Source: Nereocystis luetkeana (Eukaryota; Sar; Phaeophyceae; Laminariales; Laminariaceae). Taken from it: a stretch of 64,000 bases of DNA. Below, one piece after another: positions 11,161-22,427 of the stretch. Under the pieces are notes generated by a model. The model ran no database searches and had not been told where the DNA came from. It saw only the letters and a list, made by a program, of their open reading frames with translations. A program made the translations under genes and the position numbers. The DNA is taken from contig JARUPZ010000013.1 of NCBI GenBank assembly GCA_031213475.1, positions 7,649,338 to 7,713,337 of the forward strand. The letters run 5' to 3'. Numbering within the stretch: the stretch's first letter is position 1; every line of letters begins with the position of its first letter.

Positions 11161-12120
11161 GAGATCAGATAGTCCACAGGAAGGAAGACTCGGTTTAGCG
11201 GAGTCCTAGGCGTCGGTGAGGTCGGTGTGTATTGTGCATTGCTAAAAACTAGGTACACATTGCGAAACATGCTGGGAATATTCTGCGCTCGGGGATACAG
11301 ACCCCGTGCACTATTTCCTAGGAATGGTGTTTCTCTCGCGAGAGAGATCGAGGAGAGGGGAGGCAACCAGGAGAGCTCGATAGGCCGTAGTATTTCGTAC
11401 GCAGTACCCTCTGGTGCGTACTACGGTGGTAGAATGCACCAGCAGAGACGTTATACGTACGATAGAGGTATTACATTTAGGAAACAAAAACGGCATCCTT
11501 ACCGGGCGGCAGTTGAAGGAGGCGTCGTACAGAATACCAAAGATCGTGGGGAGATCTGTAGTTTTTTTAAAGGTGCGCGCCTCACTATCCCAAGCATCGG
11601 TCGTAGTATGTGTTTGCCCAAGTGGAATTCAGCATTCCATCTTAAGGGAGGACAAATGAGCCTGAAACAATATAGGGCGAACCTCTAGTAGTGCAGAACG
11701 CTTTCCCTTTTTTTTTCTTCCTTGTTTTTACACTATAAATTGTCGTTGCGAACACGATGATATTTGGACTCGAGGAATCAATACCTGCAGTTTTCGAGGG
11801 TATCATTGAGCCACCGGGGCGACCGTTTATGTAAGAATACGTTACAGTGCTCTTCTCTCTGCTTTTTTTTGTGCTGTAGTATCTGTTGTGAGTTGTGTTC
11901 CGTTTTTCGTTTTATTTCCTCCCGTCCTTTTTCGCTTATTTTGTTTTTTTGTGTATGTATGTGTACGCATGGTTGACGCTATCAATAATTCTTGCTGGTT
12001 GACGCCGGCCTCGTTTCGCCACTAGCCTCGCTTGTGCTGGCGAGTCAGCGTTTTTTGCTCCTATTGTATATATATACGTACACATTCCTTATTATCGTAT
12101 ATGTTGTGTGTTGTGTGTTG
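11161..12120. other. Intergenic stretch
   Basis: The plus-strand frame at 11227-11688 (153 codons) is the longest open one but shows no domain, signal peptide or membrane segment that I can identify. No gene is supported. Confidence 0.3.
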
Positions 12121-12124
12121 CCTT

Positions 12125-12215
12125 GACATAAAAACCCTTCTTTCGATCCAACTACGCCAGTACACCCAGTGCCCGCCCTGATTCCTTTTCCTAGATAGAT
12201 ACCACTCTTGGTGTC
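12125..12215. repeat. LINE-tail-like repeat (diverged)
   Basis: The stretch acataaaaacccttctttcg, then cagtacacccagtgcccgcc and gattccttttcctagatag, aligns with the 3' tail of the LINEs at 40.8 and 48.7 kb and even better with the tail at 45969. No LINE body is attached. Confidence 0.55.
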
Positions 12216-12419
12216 TGTAAATATCAGGACCGCATACACATTAATAAGAATACCAAGCGGTCCATATGTATTCACGCCGAGATAGATACCAGGTACTACT
12301 TATGTGGTCGCAGACTGTAGTCGTGGGACAGAGAAATGTCAAGGGTGCGCGCGGTGCCGGCACCGCGCGGTACGGGATGTGAACACATTTTGCGGCGGAT
12401 TTTTGTTCGGGTCTTCCCG

Positions 12420-12860
12420 AGGGACGCTACGAATGTTTTTTTTTTCGCGTTTGTGCCGCGGGATGGGAACTGGCCGGGAAGGTGGGACGCCATTCATTTG
12501 GTCGACGGGATAGGACGGGAAGACACGATTGGTTGGTGGTACGGGAAGGGACGGGAAGCGGTTGTTTGGCGGGACGGGACGGGACGGAAAAACTACCTTT
12601 TGGTGGTACGGGACAGGACGTGAAATGGTCGGTAAACAGGTCGGGAATGGGGCGGGAAATCGGCCGGAAACGTAGTCAGGATACGATGGGACTACAAGAT
12701 ATCTCGGTGGGACAGGACGGGACGGGAAACGGTAGGCAAACATCGGGAATAGGTCGGGGAAATCAGTCCGGGAATATGGAACACAGTCGGGTGTACCGGC
12801 GGGAAACGCGCAGTCGGGAATAATGGTTGAGAACATGCTCGGGAAGAACGCGGGCTGGAG
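12420..12860. repeat. GGGACGGGAA-type minisatellite
   Basis: Degenerate units of gggacgggac/gggaa spread over about 440 bp. They generate Pro/Arg/Val-rich frames on the minus strand and Gly/Arg-rich frames on the plus strand that are not genes. Confidence 0.75.
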
Positions 12861-12964
12861 GCGACGGCTGAAGAGCGAAGCGTAATAAAGCCTTCATCGT
12901 GCACTGGGGTTAGTTCTTTCGTGAAACTAGATCATAACAGCAATAGCCCGTCGACCTTCGGTTG

Positions 12965-13400
12965 TTGTCGTTCTCACATTAACTCTTGAAAAAAAAACAC
13001 GCAAAAATGTGCTGGAGACCTAGGAAATTCCGAAACCCCATAAAGAAACCAAAAAGAAAAAATCGGCTGGGAAGCACCGACGCTTCGCACCTTAACCCCT
13101 TTAGCACCGCACTTCCCACTGTGGGGATAAACCACTCAAATTCTAAGTAGTTCGTCCCCAAAACGGGACTGCGGTTCTAAAAGGGTTGAAATGAACGAGA
13201 CGAAGAAGGGGTACACATGAAATGAAATCGACGTGCAAACTGAACTGCTGTAACATGGTCGCGGGTATCCACTCAACCACGGCATGGAGTTCCCCTCGTT
13301 CCCATAACTAGCCGACTTGCGGCTGCTGCTTTAAGCCGTTACTCTGTCTGGAGTGCTGCCTGCACCGTGCGAAACGCACCAACATAATAAAGAACATGGG
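12965..13400 (+). repeat. LINE 5'-region-like repeat (copy 1)
   Basis: It resembles the sequence upstream of the LINE endonuclease at 45.1-45.5 kb and the copy at 39103-39500. Shared words include gtgctggagacctaggaa (versus gtgctggaaccctaggaag), aaactgaact, catggtcgcgggtatcc and ggagtgctgcctgcaccgtg. The palindromic element at 13092 is inserted in it. Confidence 0.65.
13092..13190. mobile_element. ~95-bp palindromic element, family IV (copy 2)
   Basis: It begins ttaacccctttagcaccgca and ends in gactgcggttctaaaagggt. The right arm matches the family consensus closely and the left arm is diverged. It is inserted within the LINE 5'-like repeat. Confidence 0.8.
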
Positions 13401-13898
13401 AAGACTATAATAGTTCAAACAGAAAAAAAAACGAACAACCAGAACAACCAAAAAGAAAGGCAGACTGAGACAGGACTCGATCGATGCAGGATCCGAGAGA
13501 TGGGTTCCGAATGTAACCGAAAATATTTGCCTCGCGGTCTGTCACGCTCGTATATTGTATCTATCTGGGCGGTAGGGGCGTCCACACCGCTACGATATAT
13601 CATTGCGACCCTACCCCCCCCAGGCAATAAAACAGGAAACGAGAGAAGACAACGGGCAACGGAAAAAGAGACACACGGCCCCGAGAACAAGCAATTATCT
13701 GAGCTAACGTCACACTGTAAAACGAATGGAAAAGCACACGAAACGGAGGAGGTGCTGCTCGAGAAACTCCCAGACGGAGAAGGGTGAGAGGGGATCCCGC
13801 GTCTCGCGCAAATCGTCGACAGTACCGCTGACGTGCCCTCCCGGAGGAGATGCGACATAAATGTACAACATCATGAAGACAACAGACACGAACAAAAA
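13401..13898. other. Intergenic stretch
   Basis: No gene is supported. Frames at 13353-13787 (+) and 13415-13858 (-) overlap each other and show no domains. Confidence 0.3.
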
Positions 13899-14158
13899 GG
13901 CGTTCTACGATAGAGGTTCGCACTGAATTTTCTGAGGCTCCTCACGCGAGGAGCTCCATACCTCACCCGAAAACTGACTGCAGCAAAAATCGAATTGCAT
14001 CGCGGCGAATAATCCCATGGCCCAAGTCTACAAAACGTTTTTTTTCGAAATCAAGATTGACATTCCGACGATTTCGGGTCAAGGAACCCCTAGCTCGTCT
14101 TTCAGAAACCAAAATAGCGGAAACGTGCTGTTGATACCTCTATAATCGTAGAACGGGT
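13899..14158. mobile_element. ~255-bp TIR element, family II (copy 1)
   Basis: The left end is ggcgttctacgatagaggtt and the right end carries its complement (acctctataatcgtagaac). The interior has a small hairpin (gctcctcacgcgaggagctc) and conserved blocks (cccatggcccaagt, gacattccgacgattt). The left TIR and body are shared with copies at 24643 and 31765. It is non-coding and MITE-like. Confidence 0.88.
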
Positions 14159-14879
14159 CCAAACAGAAAGCATAACCAAGAGCAGGCTCACCAATCAACA
14201 AGACAAACCCGACCTGAGTTCGTTCGTATAACAAACAGGAATTCGAAACAACTATAACAAAATCACAGCACAGCACATTGACCTCTCTGTTTTCCATGAG
14301 GTTGTCTGTATATTGCATGAGCGTTTGGTCCGCAGCAGTACATAGTAGTCGTAGTAGCAGGAGTGCACCGGGTAGGATTTGGTATAGCGAATGCTGCTTC
14401 CACCTGTCTGTACTGCAGTACGTACATCTATCTGCGTAGTAGTGGTAGCGGTGTATAGCCACGGTGTAGTCGTCGACCCATGGTACCGCGTGCACGCAGA
14501 AGTGTGGTATCCACCACAGCAATAGTAGTACTCAGTTCCTGCCGACTACTATTACTCTTTCTTTCGAGCAATACGCCGACCCATGGCTCCCGATTCCGCC
14601 AAGAACAGCCATACGGGTGTCACGTGTGGCTCTCTTTTCGCCTTGCGACGCCCCCGGGATTTAACTTTATCCACATTCCCAAGGGGAACCTTGTAGCAGG
14701 AATGGTTCGACGTTGGGGTGTTCCAAGTCTCCTCCCTCTATTTCAACATGGTGGGTCCCTCCCCTGTGGGAACCACAGCTTGATGTCGCCAAAAACAGGG
14801 TGGACTATTTCCTCTACTTTGGGGGCCGCCGTTTGTGAACTTGCCTGATCTGGTAACTTAATTGGCCACAACAGACTTG
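14159..14879. other. Intergenic stretch
   Basis: The minus frame at 14079-14522 has no recognised domain and partly overlaps the TIR element. No gene is supported. Confidence 0.3.
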
Positions 14880-14974
14880 GCCCTTTTGGAACCTCAGCCC
14901 CGTTTTGGGGGACAAACTACTTGGAATCTGACTGGTTTGTCCCCAACATGGGACTGCAGTTCTGAATGGGTTAA
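14880..14974. mobile_element. ~95-bp palindromic element, family IV (copy 3)
   Basis: Arms ccccgttttgggggacaaac and tggtttgtccccaacatggg flank a short centre. Ends are gcccttttgg and aatgggttaa. It lies about 400 bp beyond the MFS stop codon. Confidence 0.8.
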
Positions 14975-15380
14975 TTCAACACACCGAACGAAGCACGGCA
15001 CACAACGGCACCCGAGAGATCGGTTCTACAGCAAACTCAATCTTCACAACAGTTCTTGGTTAAAATAGTCAACCTCGCCGCCTCCGCAGGGGGCTCAAGC
15101 ACTCTCCGTATCGTAGTCTCCGCCCAACCACAGCACGTTGGGACGTACGTGGCCGCGATGGCACCTCTACCGTAGTTCGACACTATGCCTATCATGGTAC
15201 ACAAGTACCAGATGCCTGCCTACAACAAACAGCCCATCCAACTTGTCGAGGGAATTTATGTGCCGTACGTGTAAGGGACCTCTGCATCCAGAACGCACCA
15301 AAGTATCGCCGATTTTGAGCAACCACCCGCCATGTGTCGGGAGCATTCATCACCCACGACTAATACTTAATTATGAAAAA
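14975..15380. other. Probable MFS 3' flank
   Basis: It lies directly downstream of the minus-strand MFS stop codon and is likely to hold its 3' UTR. I see no canonical polyadenylation signal that I would defend. Confidence 0.3.
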
Positions 15381-18300
15381 CTAAAGAAGCCTGTCTGCCG
15401 GGTTGGCAGGCCCTGCGACTGCCGTCTGCGCCTTGCCGCCACTGCGGTTCACCGTACTGTCGGCGGCAGCCTTCCGTTCTGCAGATGTCATCATGTGTTC
15501 GTGCGTAATTGTCCCCCACGCCAGAGCCGCAACGAGAGCCATGGAAACAGCAGCCAAGAGAAACACGAAGTGGTAATCCACCCAATCGTACGAGGAAGGG
15601 GCGATGGACCACGCAAACGTGGTCGCGAAGCCGGCTGGGCCAAGAAATCGGCCGAGGCTTTCTGTCATGTTGTAGAGGCCGGCCATCTTCCCGCGCATAT
15701 CCGAGCGAACCATGTTGGTCGACGCAACAGACAGCGCAAGGTTGACCTGGGGTAAGAGGGAACGGTGATCGAAGGGGGCCGGAAAGTGGGTGGAACTTGT
15801 TTCGAGGGGCCTAATATACGGCGTCGAAAACACTTCTTCACGTCGATGGGCGCCAATGGCATTTCTGGGCGACACGGGGCGCACAGCCTAGGAACACGGT
15901 TTTTCGAGGGACAGAGGACAATCGAGCTTCGTTAAGTTCTCTGCAGCTTACTAAATGACGTCGTATTGATAACCCAGCGCACTGCCCCAATACCCAAAGC
16001 AGTGCCCGAGCAGGCGTTTCTACTTCGAGTCAGGGTTTGCACGTACATCTGCAAAACAAACGTGCGCGCCTGCGGTATTTTCCGCCGCTCGGATCGACCT
16101 TGGTGCACGCAGAGGGACAGCAGGGTGACGTACGGGGTTGTGATTTTGGTGGGTATCCGTGGAGGGCTGGTACCCGCCGTGGTTTCACCGCCAAGGCCCT
16201 GATACATAACTGTAGATATACCTATCGATACAATTTGCTATCGTACGAGTTCAGTAGACTCGCCATCGCCATGCAGCAGTACACGAGAGAGGTGTTCGCC
16301 GCAGACACGAAGAAAAGGCTTCTTTCGTTCCAGCTCAGGCCTTTGGAGCACGGAACGATGGCGAAGGCGGGTACGGCCAGAAGACAGCCCATCCGCTGCC
16401 ACTTCGTGATTCCGAGCATTTTGACGATTCGAGGGAATACGACGAGCTGTGACCCCGCCCCGACCAGGCCAGCCGTTAGAAAAACCTGCCAATTCGACGG
16501 CGACGTGGGAGAGAAGAAAGGTCACCGGGAGCCAACGAGAGAAAACCACTCAACCACAATTCAGGTCTGGCCAAATCAAGTTTCAGAGTAAGGCCTTCCA
16601 GCTCTACTATCTTGACGAGGTACTTCTTCTGCTTGCCAGCTTTGGTACGTCCTGTGGGTATGTTGTCGAGGTTTACTCAAACGGCAGCCTTGCAGCAAAC
16701 CTCAACCTCTTTTGGACTGCCGCCCCGTTTTGGGGACAAACTATTTAGAAGTTTACTGATTTGTCCCTCAAACCGGACTGCGGTTCTAAAAGGGTTAAAT
16801 GTACACATCATAAGGCCTCGAACGAAAGCTGAGCACCCAGTGATCGCCACACACGCTGATATGGCAGCCATTGCGTCCCGGCACATCTCCCGTCCCTTCC
16901 CGGTGATCGAACGTACCTTGCCGATCTCGATGGGCCCCCAGCCCAGCCCTCCAACGCCCAGGGTGCTGAGCGTCCAGAGAGGATAGGCCTCTTCAAAACC
17001 GATTAGCAGAGCCTGCTCAAGACACAAGCGTCGCCATCGTCGACGACGGGTTTGACCATAGGCGGCAGATGTACCGCATGATCGTTGCACGAGAATTGAT
17101 GGGAGTACTTGGGCAAGGCCTCTTCGGGGTTCTGGCTACAGTTCGACTCGACACCAGACATCTACTTCGGGGTGCTGCGAGGTATAATCTGCAGCCACAC
17201 CCTCCAAATGACCTTCTGAAGGGCATACGTTGGAGGCCGCGACACGCCTGCAAGCGCAAGCACGAGGCAAAATATATAGTGTTTTTTGAGCCCCCAAACA
17301 GTGCGCCGAGGAGAACCATGCCTTCGCATGCGGTCATGTCAACACGATCATTGTGTTTCGGAGTCGAGCCACGGTGGAAGGGGGAAGTTTAGAGCCGGAC
17401 GTGTTTTCGGCTGACGGGGCTTTTCGTCATCAACATAAGGAACCACTCACCAATATACTGTAGTTCCAGTTTTCATCGTGGCTCACTACTGCTACATATT
17501 TTCAGTGTTTGTGGGGCGCTTACTGTTTTGCTCAACCCCTTCGGGGCCCGGGGATAGCGACCGAAACAGTTACATGCATAAAGTTTGGTTCCAATCAAGC
17601 GTCTACGAGCGGAGCATGTGCCCAAGCGGTATATATATATATATATAGATAATGTTGCATAGACCCGTGCCGTACAAGTCTTTGTGCTTTAACTCGAACA
17701 CCGCAACCATGGGTTACCTCCAACCACGCACCGCTGTAACCGTAATACTTTTACTGCCCTTTTTTCCCTCCGAAGTTCCAGAAAGTCAGGGTTTGGGACG
17801 AGGCATTCTGTAGTCTGTAGCCACCTCATCGTAGGGACCTCCGAGAAAAATTAGATACAGTATCGCCCCCCCCTCAACGTGGCACGAATCGTCTGGCTGC
17901 ATCGATTGCTATCTCACCTGCACGACACATACTAGCAAAAGGACCATTTTCACGTGTGGTACCGCCAGTAGTCCGTCCGATCCCCACACGCCGGGCTCAG
18001 GTTTGACGCTCGCTGCGTAACCGTCGCTAGTAACGCCTCCCCCACCTGTCGTGTGTGCGGTTTTGAGACCGTTCGCTTCTTCTTGTAGATCAGAGGTGAG
18101 CATCTCTAAGCTTTGTTGAGATAGCTCCCCCGTCTCGTCACCATCCGTCACCTGTAGGTATGCCGCGCCGCCTGTACCTGCGGCCTTGGACACACCATGG
18201 ACCGCCCCGTAGTCTGGTGTTCCCTCTGGGGAACTGTTGATAGTCGCCCCCCTGCTACCGCTGAAGGCGGACGAGAGGTTAAAAATGACCGAGCTTGTGA

Positions 18301-21055
18301 AACTTACCTGATGACAGCATAATCTGGTTGTATGGATAGAGTCGTTGAAGCTGTACCATCGCCCTGTGCGGCAGCAACCTCATCGATATACACTCAAGTC
18401 ATGAGACACCTAAAACGTGAACGTGGCTTCGCCATTCTCGTATTGAAAAGGCACTGGTTTGATCATACATATTGGCCAGGTTGAGGTCTCAGTTATTCAA
18501 TCCTCGATGATGAACATGAGGTTTACGGCAGCAAGATTCGAATGGGCGAGATTCACCATGCGGTCAATATCTTCTCCGCAAGTACACCGCAAAATGTTTC
18601 CTGCGTTGACATCTCAATTCGGCCCGTACCTAAACGTACTACCTCTCAAAGTGAGAGCACACTCGACGATTGGTACATGATTACCCCGGTACCGTAGAAG
18701 GCGACACCAGACAAGACGGCAGCACGAACAAAGCATAGCCCTCCGAGTACGCCACATCTCGGTGGAACCATGCGCCCACTGTTTACTGCAGCTACTGCTC
18801 CCTCACCCGTTGAGCTGCCCTCCGGCAGGCGGCTTATCGCAGTCCTTTGTCTCGGGCACATAGCGTATTACGAGAGGCAGCAGCAGAAGCGCTGCACACG
18901 ATCCCATGAGGTTTGGGAGTAGAAACGGGTACCTAAGCGGGCACAAAAACGGTTAGGTGAGACTTGGTGGTCCCGGGATGCAGAGCAGGCAGGACACAGG
19001 CAAGGCTGATAGCATTAATGTGCGGTGAGGGCACCCATATGCCCACCTTACCCACTTGTTGACTTGATTTTCTCACCAGGGGATACCTAAATGGTCTATT
19101 CGCGAAACTGACTATTTAATAAGGCGTAGGTCTACAAAATAGCTGCTTGGTGTTGTGTTGATGAGCGTTCCTCAACGGTGTCAGAAAAAAAACGGCTCCC
19201 CTATACGACAACCGCGGCAAACATCGGTTTTCCGGACATCATGAAAACAACGCATCTGGTATACACGCATATATATGTCGAGGTATTGCATACACTTACT
19301 TTCCAAGGACGCCTGCACCCGAGAAAATATTGGGGAAATTGAGAGCCGGTTGCGCTAGGAGTCCTCCGACCCCGGTACCCAACACGATACTGACTGCTTT
19401 GCCACCTGTGCACAGTTCAACAACACGCGAAACGAGCGATGAACAAATCATATTCCTACGCTCATTCATCGGAGGCGTCAGCACTTGCAGGTGTACAACT
19501 TCACGCAAGAGTTTTGCTGCGGAGACGCGGGGAAATAGTAATACAGCAATGCGCATCTACGAAAAAAGGCGTCGAACCTCAATGCATGCCCCAACGAGCC
19601 GTTGTGTGTGGCACATGGAACCGGGTTCCACGTGCATGATGTAGTTGTTGACCTGAAGTCACTACGCACGGATACGAGTATCTTAGTTTGATATGTAGGC
19701 AAACACAACACGCGGCGAAACTTCATGGTTCAGTAGTTCCTGTTCGTAATTTAGAAACATGTGCGTTTTCCCTGCCATTTTCTCGACGGTCGCAGTTGCA
19801 CACGAGGGGCTATAATTCCACCACGTACTATATATATAACACGAGGAAAGTTTACTGTAGGACGGAAATTTTGCCAATAAAACAACGCATACAGTACGTC
19901 TCACAGGTAGCGTGTGCAACTTGCCGATGAAACCAGGCTATGGATGTAACTCTTTTCCAACTTTGTTTTATCCTCGTTCTCCCCTCTTTACTTCCCATGA
20001 TTCCACGCAGTCAGCCCTTTCCCTTCCAATACTGCTTCCCCCCTATCGCCAACAATAGTTTACTCACACGTTCGTTACAGCATTCATGAACCAAAATATC
20101 ACTAGACTTTCAAAATAAATGGTCCCCACGACGAGAGGGCAGTCCTAAGTTAAGTAGGTAATTTCATCCACCCCTACCCTTATGTTTCTGCAAAGAAATA
20201 TAAGATGGGTGAAACTAGCTACTCAGTATTGTAATGAAGAACTTGAGTTAGCTGAGTGTTTTCCCCACCACTACAAGCTTTGTCCACGGGCACTTGGTGC
20301 CACATCTTCTCTCGCAGACGCAGATCCTCGGCACACATCACCCCAACGGATTATAAGCCTCGTACTATTTGCAACACATCGACCGGGGCGTCGCGCAACG
20401 ACGTCCAGCTAGGTTCGTCGAGCTCTGTCAATGTTCTTCTCGATAAAAAAGACATCACGTTTTCAGCTTGTTTAAGCGCGGAGGAGCTCTTACCGCTGAG
20501 ATAAGTCATTCCTTGCAGGACGTGCTCTTCTCCGCAAACCTCGCGCATCGTGGTTCTCAGGGCGAGCGCGATGCCGTTTGTCAGCCCAAGGACAAGCCTG
20601 CTCGACGAAGACAGGCGAGCAGGCCAAAGGGAATACAGTAGGTCAAAAACAGAAAGCCGTGTCTAGGTCAAGGGGTAAAAAATCGAAGCTCAAATCAAGT
20701 TGGGAACAACTACTCTTAATATCGTTGAACACCAATTCGAGTGCTAGTATACGTCTGGGGGATACAGGCCGACGCCGTGAGCGAGCAAACGATTTCCCGG
20801 GAACGAAACAACCAGATAGACGTACAAAGGCCGTAAATCCCACGGGTGGCGGCTTCAGGCCCTACACGCACCTCGTCGCAATGGCAAAACCGAAGGTAGG
20901 AGAGAGTCCGAAGGCCAGGGAGAACACCATGATTGACAGCAGCCCAGAAATGATCACCGGTTTCCTCCCGACGGAATCGGTCACTCGCCCCAAAGGGTAA
21001 CTGCTTACGAACCGGCCGAACGTGAAGGCACTCGCGACGTATCCCGCGTAGAAAC
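15381..21055 (-). CDS. MFS transporter, ZIFL/TetA-like, 5'-incomplete
   Basis: Membrane transporter of the major facilitator superfamily, closest in my reading to the zinc-induced-facilitator-like/tetracycline-antiporter group (DHA1). The substrate cannot be read. Eight exons, 5' to 3': 21055-20872, 20597-20494, 19405-19300, 18932-18807, 18260-17918, 17012-16917, 16485-16264, 15746-15381. All junction phases agree, giving about 514 residues. Exon 1 holds GFYAGY and the loop 2-3 signature GRVTDSVGRKPV. Exon 3 has GGLLAQPALNFPNIFS and exon 4 YPFLLPNL...VPETKD, both typical of the family. Exon 5 encodes the long polar central loop. Exons 6-8 carry the C-terminal helices, with MRGKMAGLYN and a GPAG helix, and end at TAG. 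Introns are GT-AG except the last, which is GC-AG. The N-terminal exon(s) with helix 1 were not found; a retroelement begins about 490 bp upstream. A palindromic element sits in intron 6. Confidence 0.9.
16704..16798. mobile_element. ~95-bp palindromic element, family IV (copy 4), intronic
   Basis: It begins aacctcttttggactgccgc and ends gactgcggttctaaaagggt, with ccccgttttggggacaaact and tttgtccctcaaacc as the arms. It lies in the intron between MFS exons 17012-16917 and 16485-16264, so it is transcribed with the gene. Confidence 0.82.
17631..17647. repeat. Short (TA)n tract
   Basis: It lies inside the intron between MFS exons 5 and 6. Confidence 0.8.
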
Positions 21056-21543
21056 CTGTTCATGTGCGAAATTTTTTTGAAGCGAAACACATCCCCTGTG
21101 AGACATAAAATGCCCCCGAAACTGATGTTTGCAAGCAGGTCCGCGCGCTACCTGTTTGTATCAGTAAATCAGTAAGAGGGATGCACGAGGGTCGGCATTT
21201 CTACGTACGTACACTTCGTCGTTCTTCCCGACCCGGAAAAATCGAGAGGGATTGCATTTGGCCCTATTTCTATTTGCCAGTAGGGGCATCGTCGGGAGTG
21301 GAAAATGTCTACCAGGCCTGGGGACCAGCCGGCCAGGGCAGGACTCTAGCCAGAGGCGGAGGAGAGGAGGCCTCGGCTCACTCCGGTCCCACCCACGCAC
21401 ACGTCGGGCGCGGCGCAGGGTATCATCGCGGACGTAGCATTGATGTAGGGGGGCGGGAACTCGAAGCCCCCGTGTGCGGATGCCATGCAGCCGAGAAGGT
21501 ACGGAATGAAACACATGAATACACGTATATATAACATATATTA
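21056..21543 (-). other. MFS 5' flank; first exon not found
   Basis: The first MFS exon(s) should lie upstream of 21055 on the minus strand. I could not identify a membrane-helix exon ending in the required phase. The frame at 21537-21346 (MLYIRVFMCFIPYLLGCMAS...) is hydrophobic at its start but does not look like MFS helix 1. The true first exon may have been separated by the retroelement that begins at 21544. Confidence 0.35.
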
Positions 21544-21770
21544 TGTTGTATATCCTTCGAATTGTCATGTTATTATTGTTCTCTGTGACGTCGGGGGGGG
21601 GGTCCACTGGCGTGATACGAGAGCCGCGACACCGGCGGCTGACTCTCGTTGCCTATCGTACTGCCAGTACCCGGGACTTTCCCCCCCCCCAGCCGACTGG
21701 CCGGGGCTCTGACAAACGCAGTCTTGGACGACCGAGACCCCAAATGGTAGTAAACCATTGACATACCCCA
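21544..21770 (-). repeat. TRE-1 terminal repeat B2
   Basis: About 225 bp, from tgttgtatatccttcgaatt to accattgacatacccca (plus strand), repeated at 22162-22386 with roughly 10-15% divergence. On the element's own strand (minus) it is the last of the split direct repeats (B2). Confidence 0.88.
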
Positions 21771-21926
21771 CTCTCCAGCTGGTGAGAGCTCCGAATCGCC
21801 ACCGGTTAATCACAGACAACCATAAAAGTATACTACGGTGTGGCCAGCACCATGTGGCCGCTCCGTTCAACCCACCTCCGAAAGAAGAAAGGGGCGGGTG
21901 CGCGGGAAAAACCACAACAGTATACC

Positions 21927-22158
21927 TAGCTTCTAGGCCAATCAATCGGCAGCAAGCAGTGCCGTACTCTGTTTGCGAACCTATCACTATAAGCTAGAAG
22001 AGGGCACAGGGCGAGTGTGGCTGTTCTTCTCTTGCCTCTGCCTCTGGGCAACTTAAACCATTTAAGTAGTTTCCGTCGGTAGAGCCCATGACTATCAATA
22101 ATTAATTCCGTCGGTTGTGAACAAAACAGGCCTCTCACGTTAACTTAGATATACTACG
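21927..22158 (-). repeat. TRE-1 terminal repeat A2
   Basis: About 230 bp with atcaatcggcagcaagcagt, taattaattccgtcggttgt and gaacaaaacaggc, repeated at 27886-28114 beyond the coding region. A 156-bp unique spacer (21771-21926) separates it from B2. Confidence 0.88.
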
Positions 22159-22161
22159 CTT

Positions 22162-22386
22162 TGTTGTATATCCTTCGAATTGTCACGTATTAGTATTCTC
22201 CGCGACGTCGGGGGGGAGAGTCCATTGGCGTGGTACGAGAGCCGCGGCACCGGCCGCTGACTCTTGTTGCTTATCGTACTGCCAGTACCCGGGAGTTCCC
22301 CCCCCCAGCCGACTGGCCGGGGCTCAAACAAACGCAGCCTCGGACGACCTAGACCCCCAATGGTAGTAAACCATTGACATACCCCA
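22162..22386 (-). repeat. TRE-1 terminal repeat B1
   Basis: Direct copy of 21544-21770, located immediately 3' of the recombinase reading frame on the minus strand. The junction to A2 is only 3 bp. Confidence 0.88.
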
Positions 22387-22427
22387 AATCCGAGGTCGCG
22401 TCCATATTACGGTGTTCGGCCCCAACC

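Noticed and set aside
15932-16207. Extra MFS exon near 15950-16070 (minus)
   Set aside because: A frame with splice-like ends exists, but its phase does not join the flanking exons, and the protein aligns without it.
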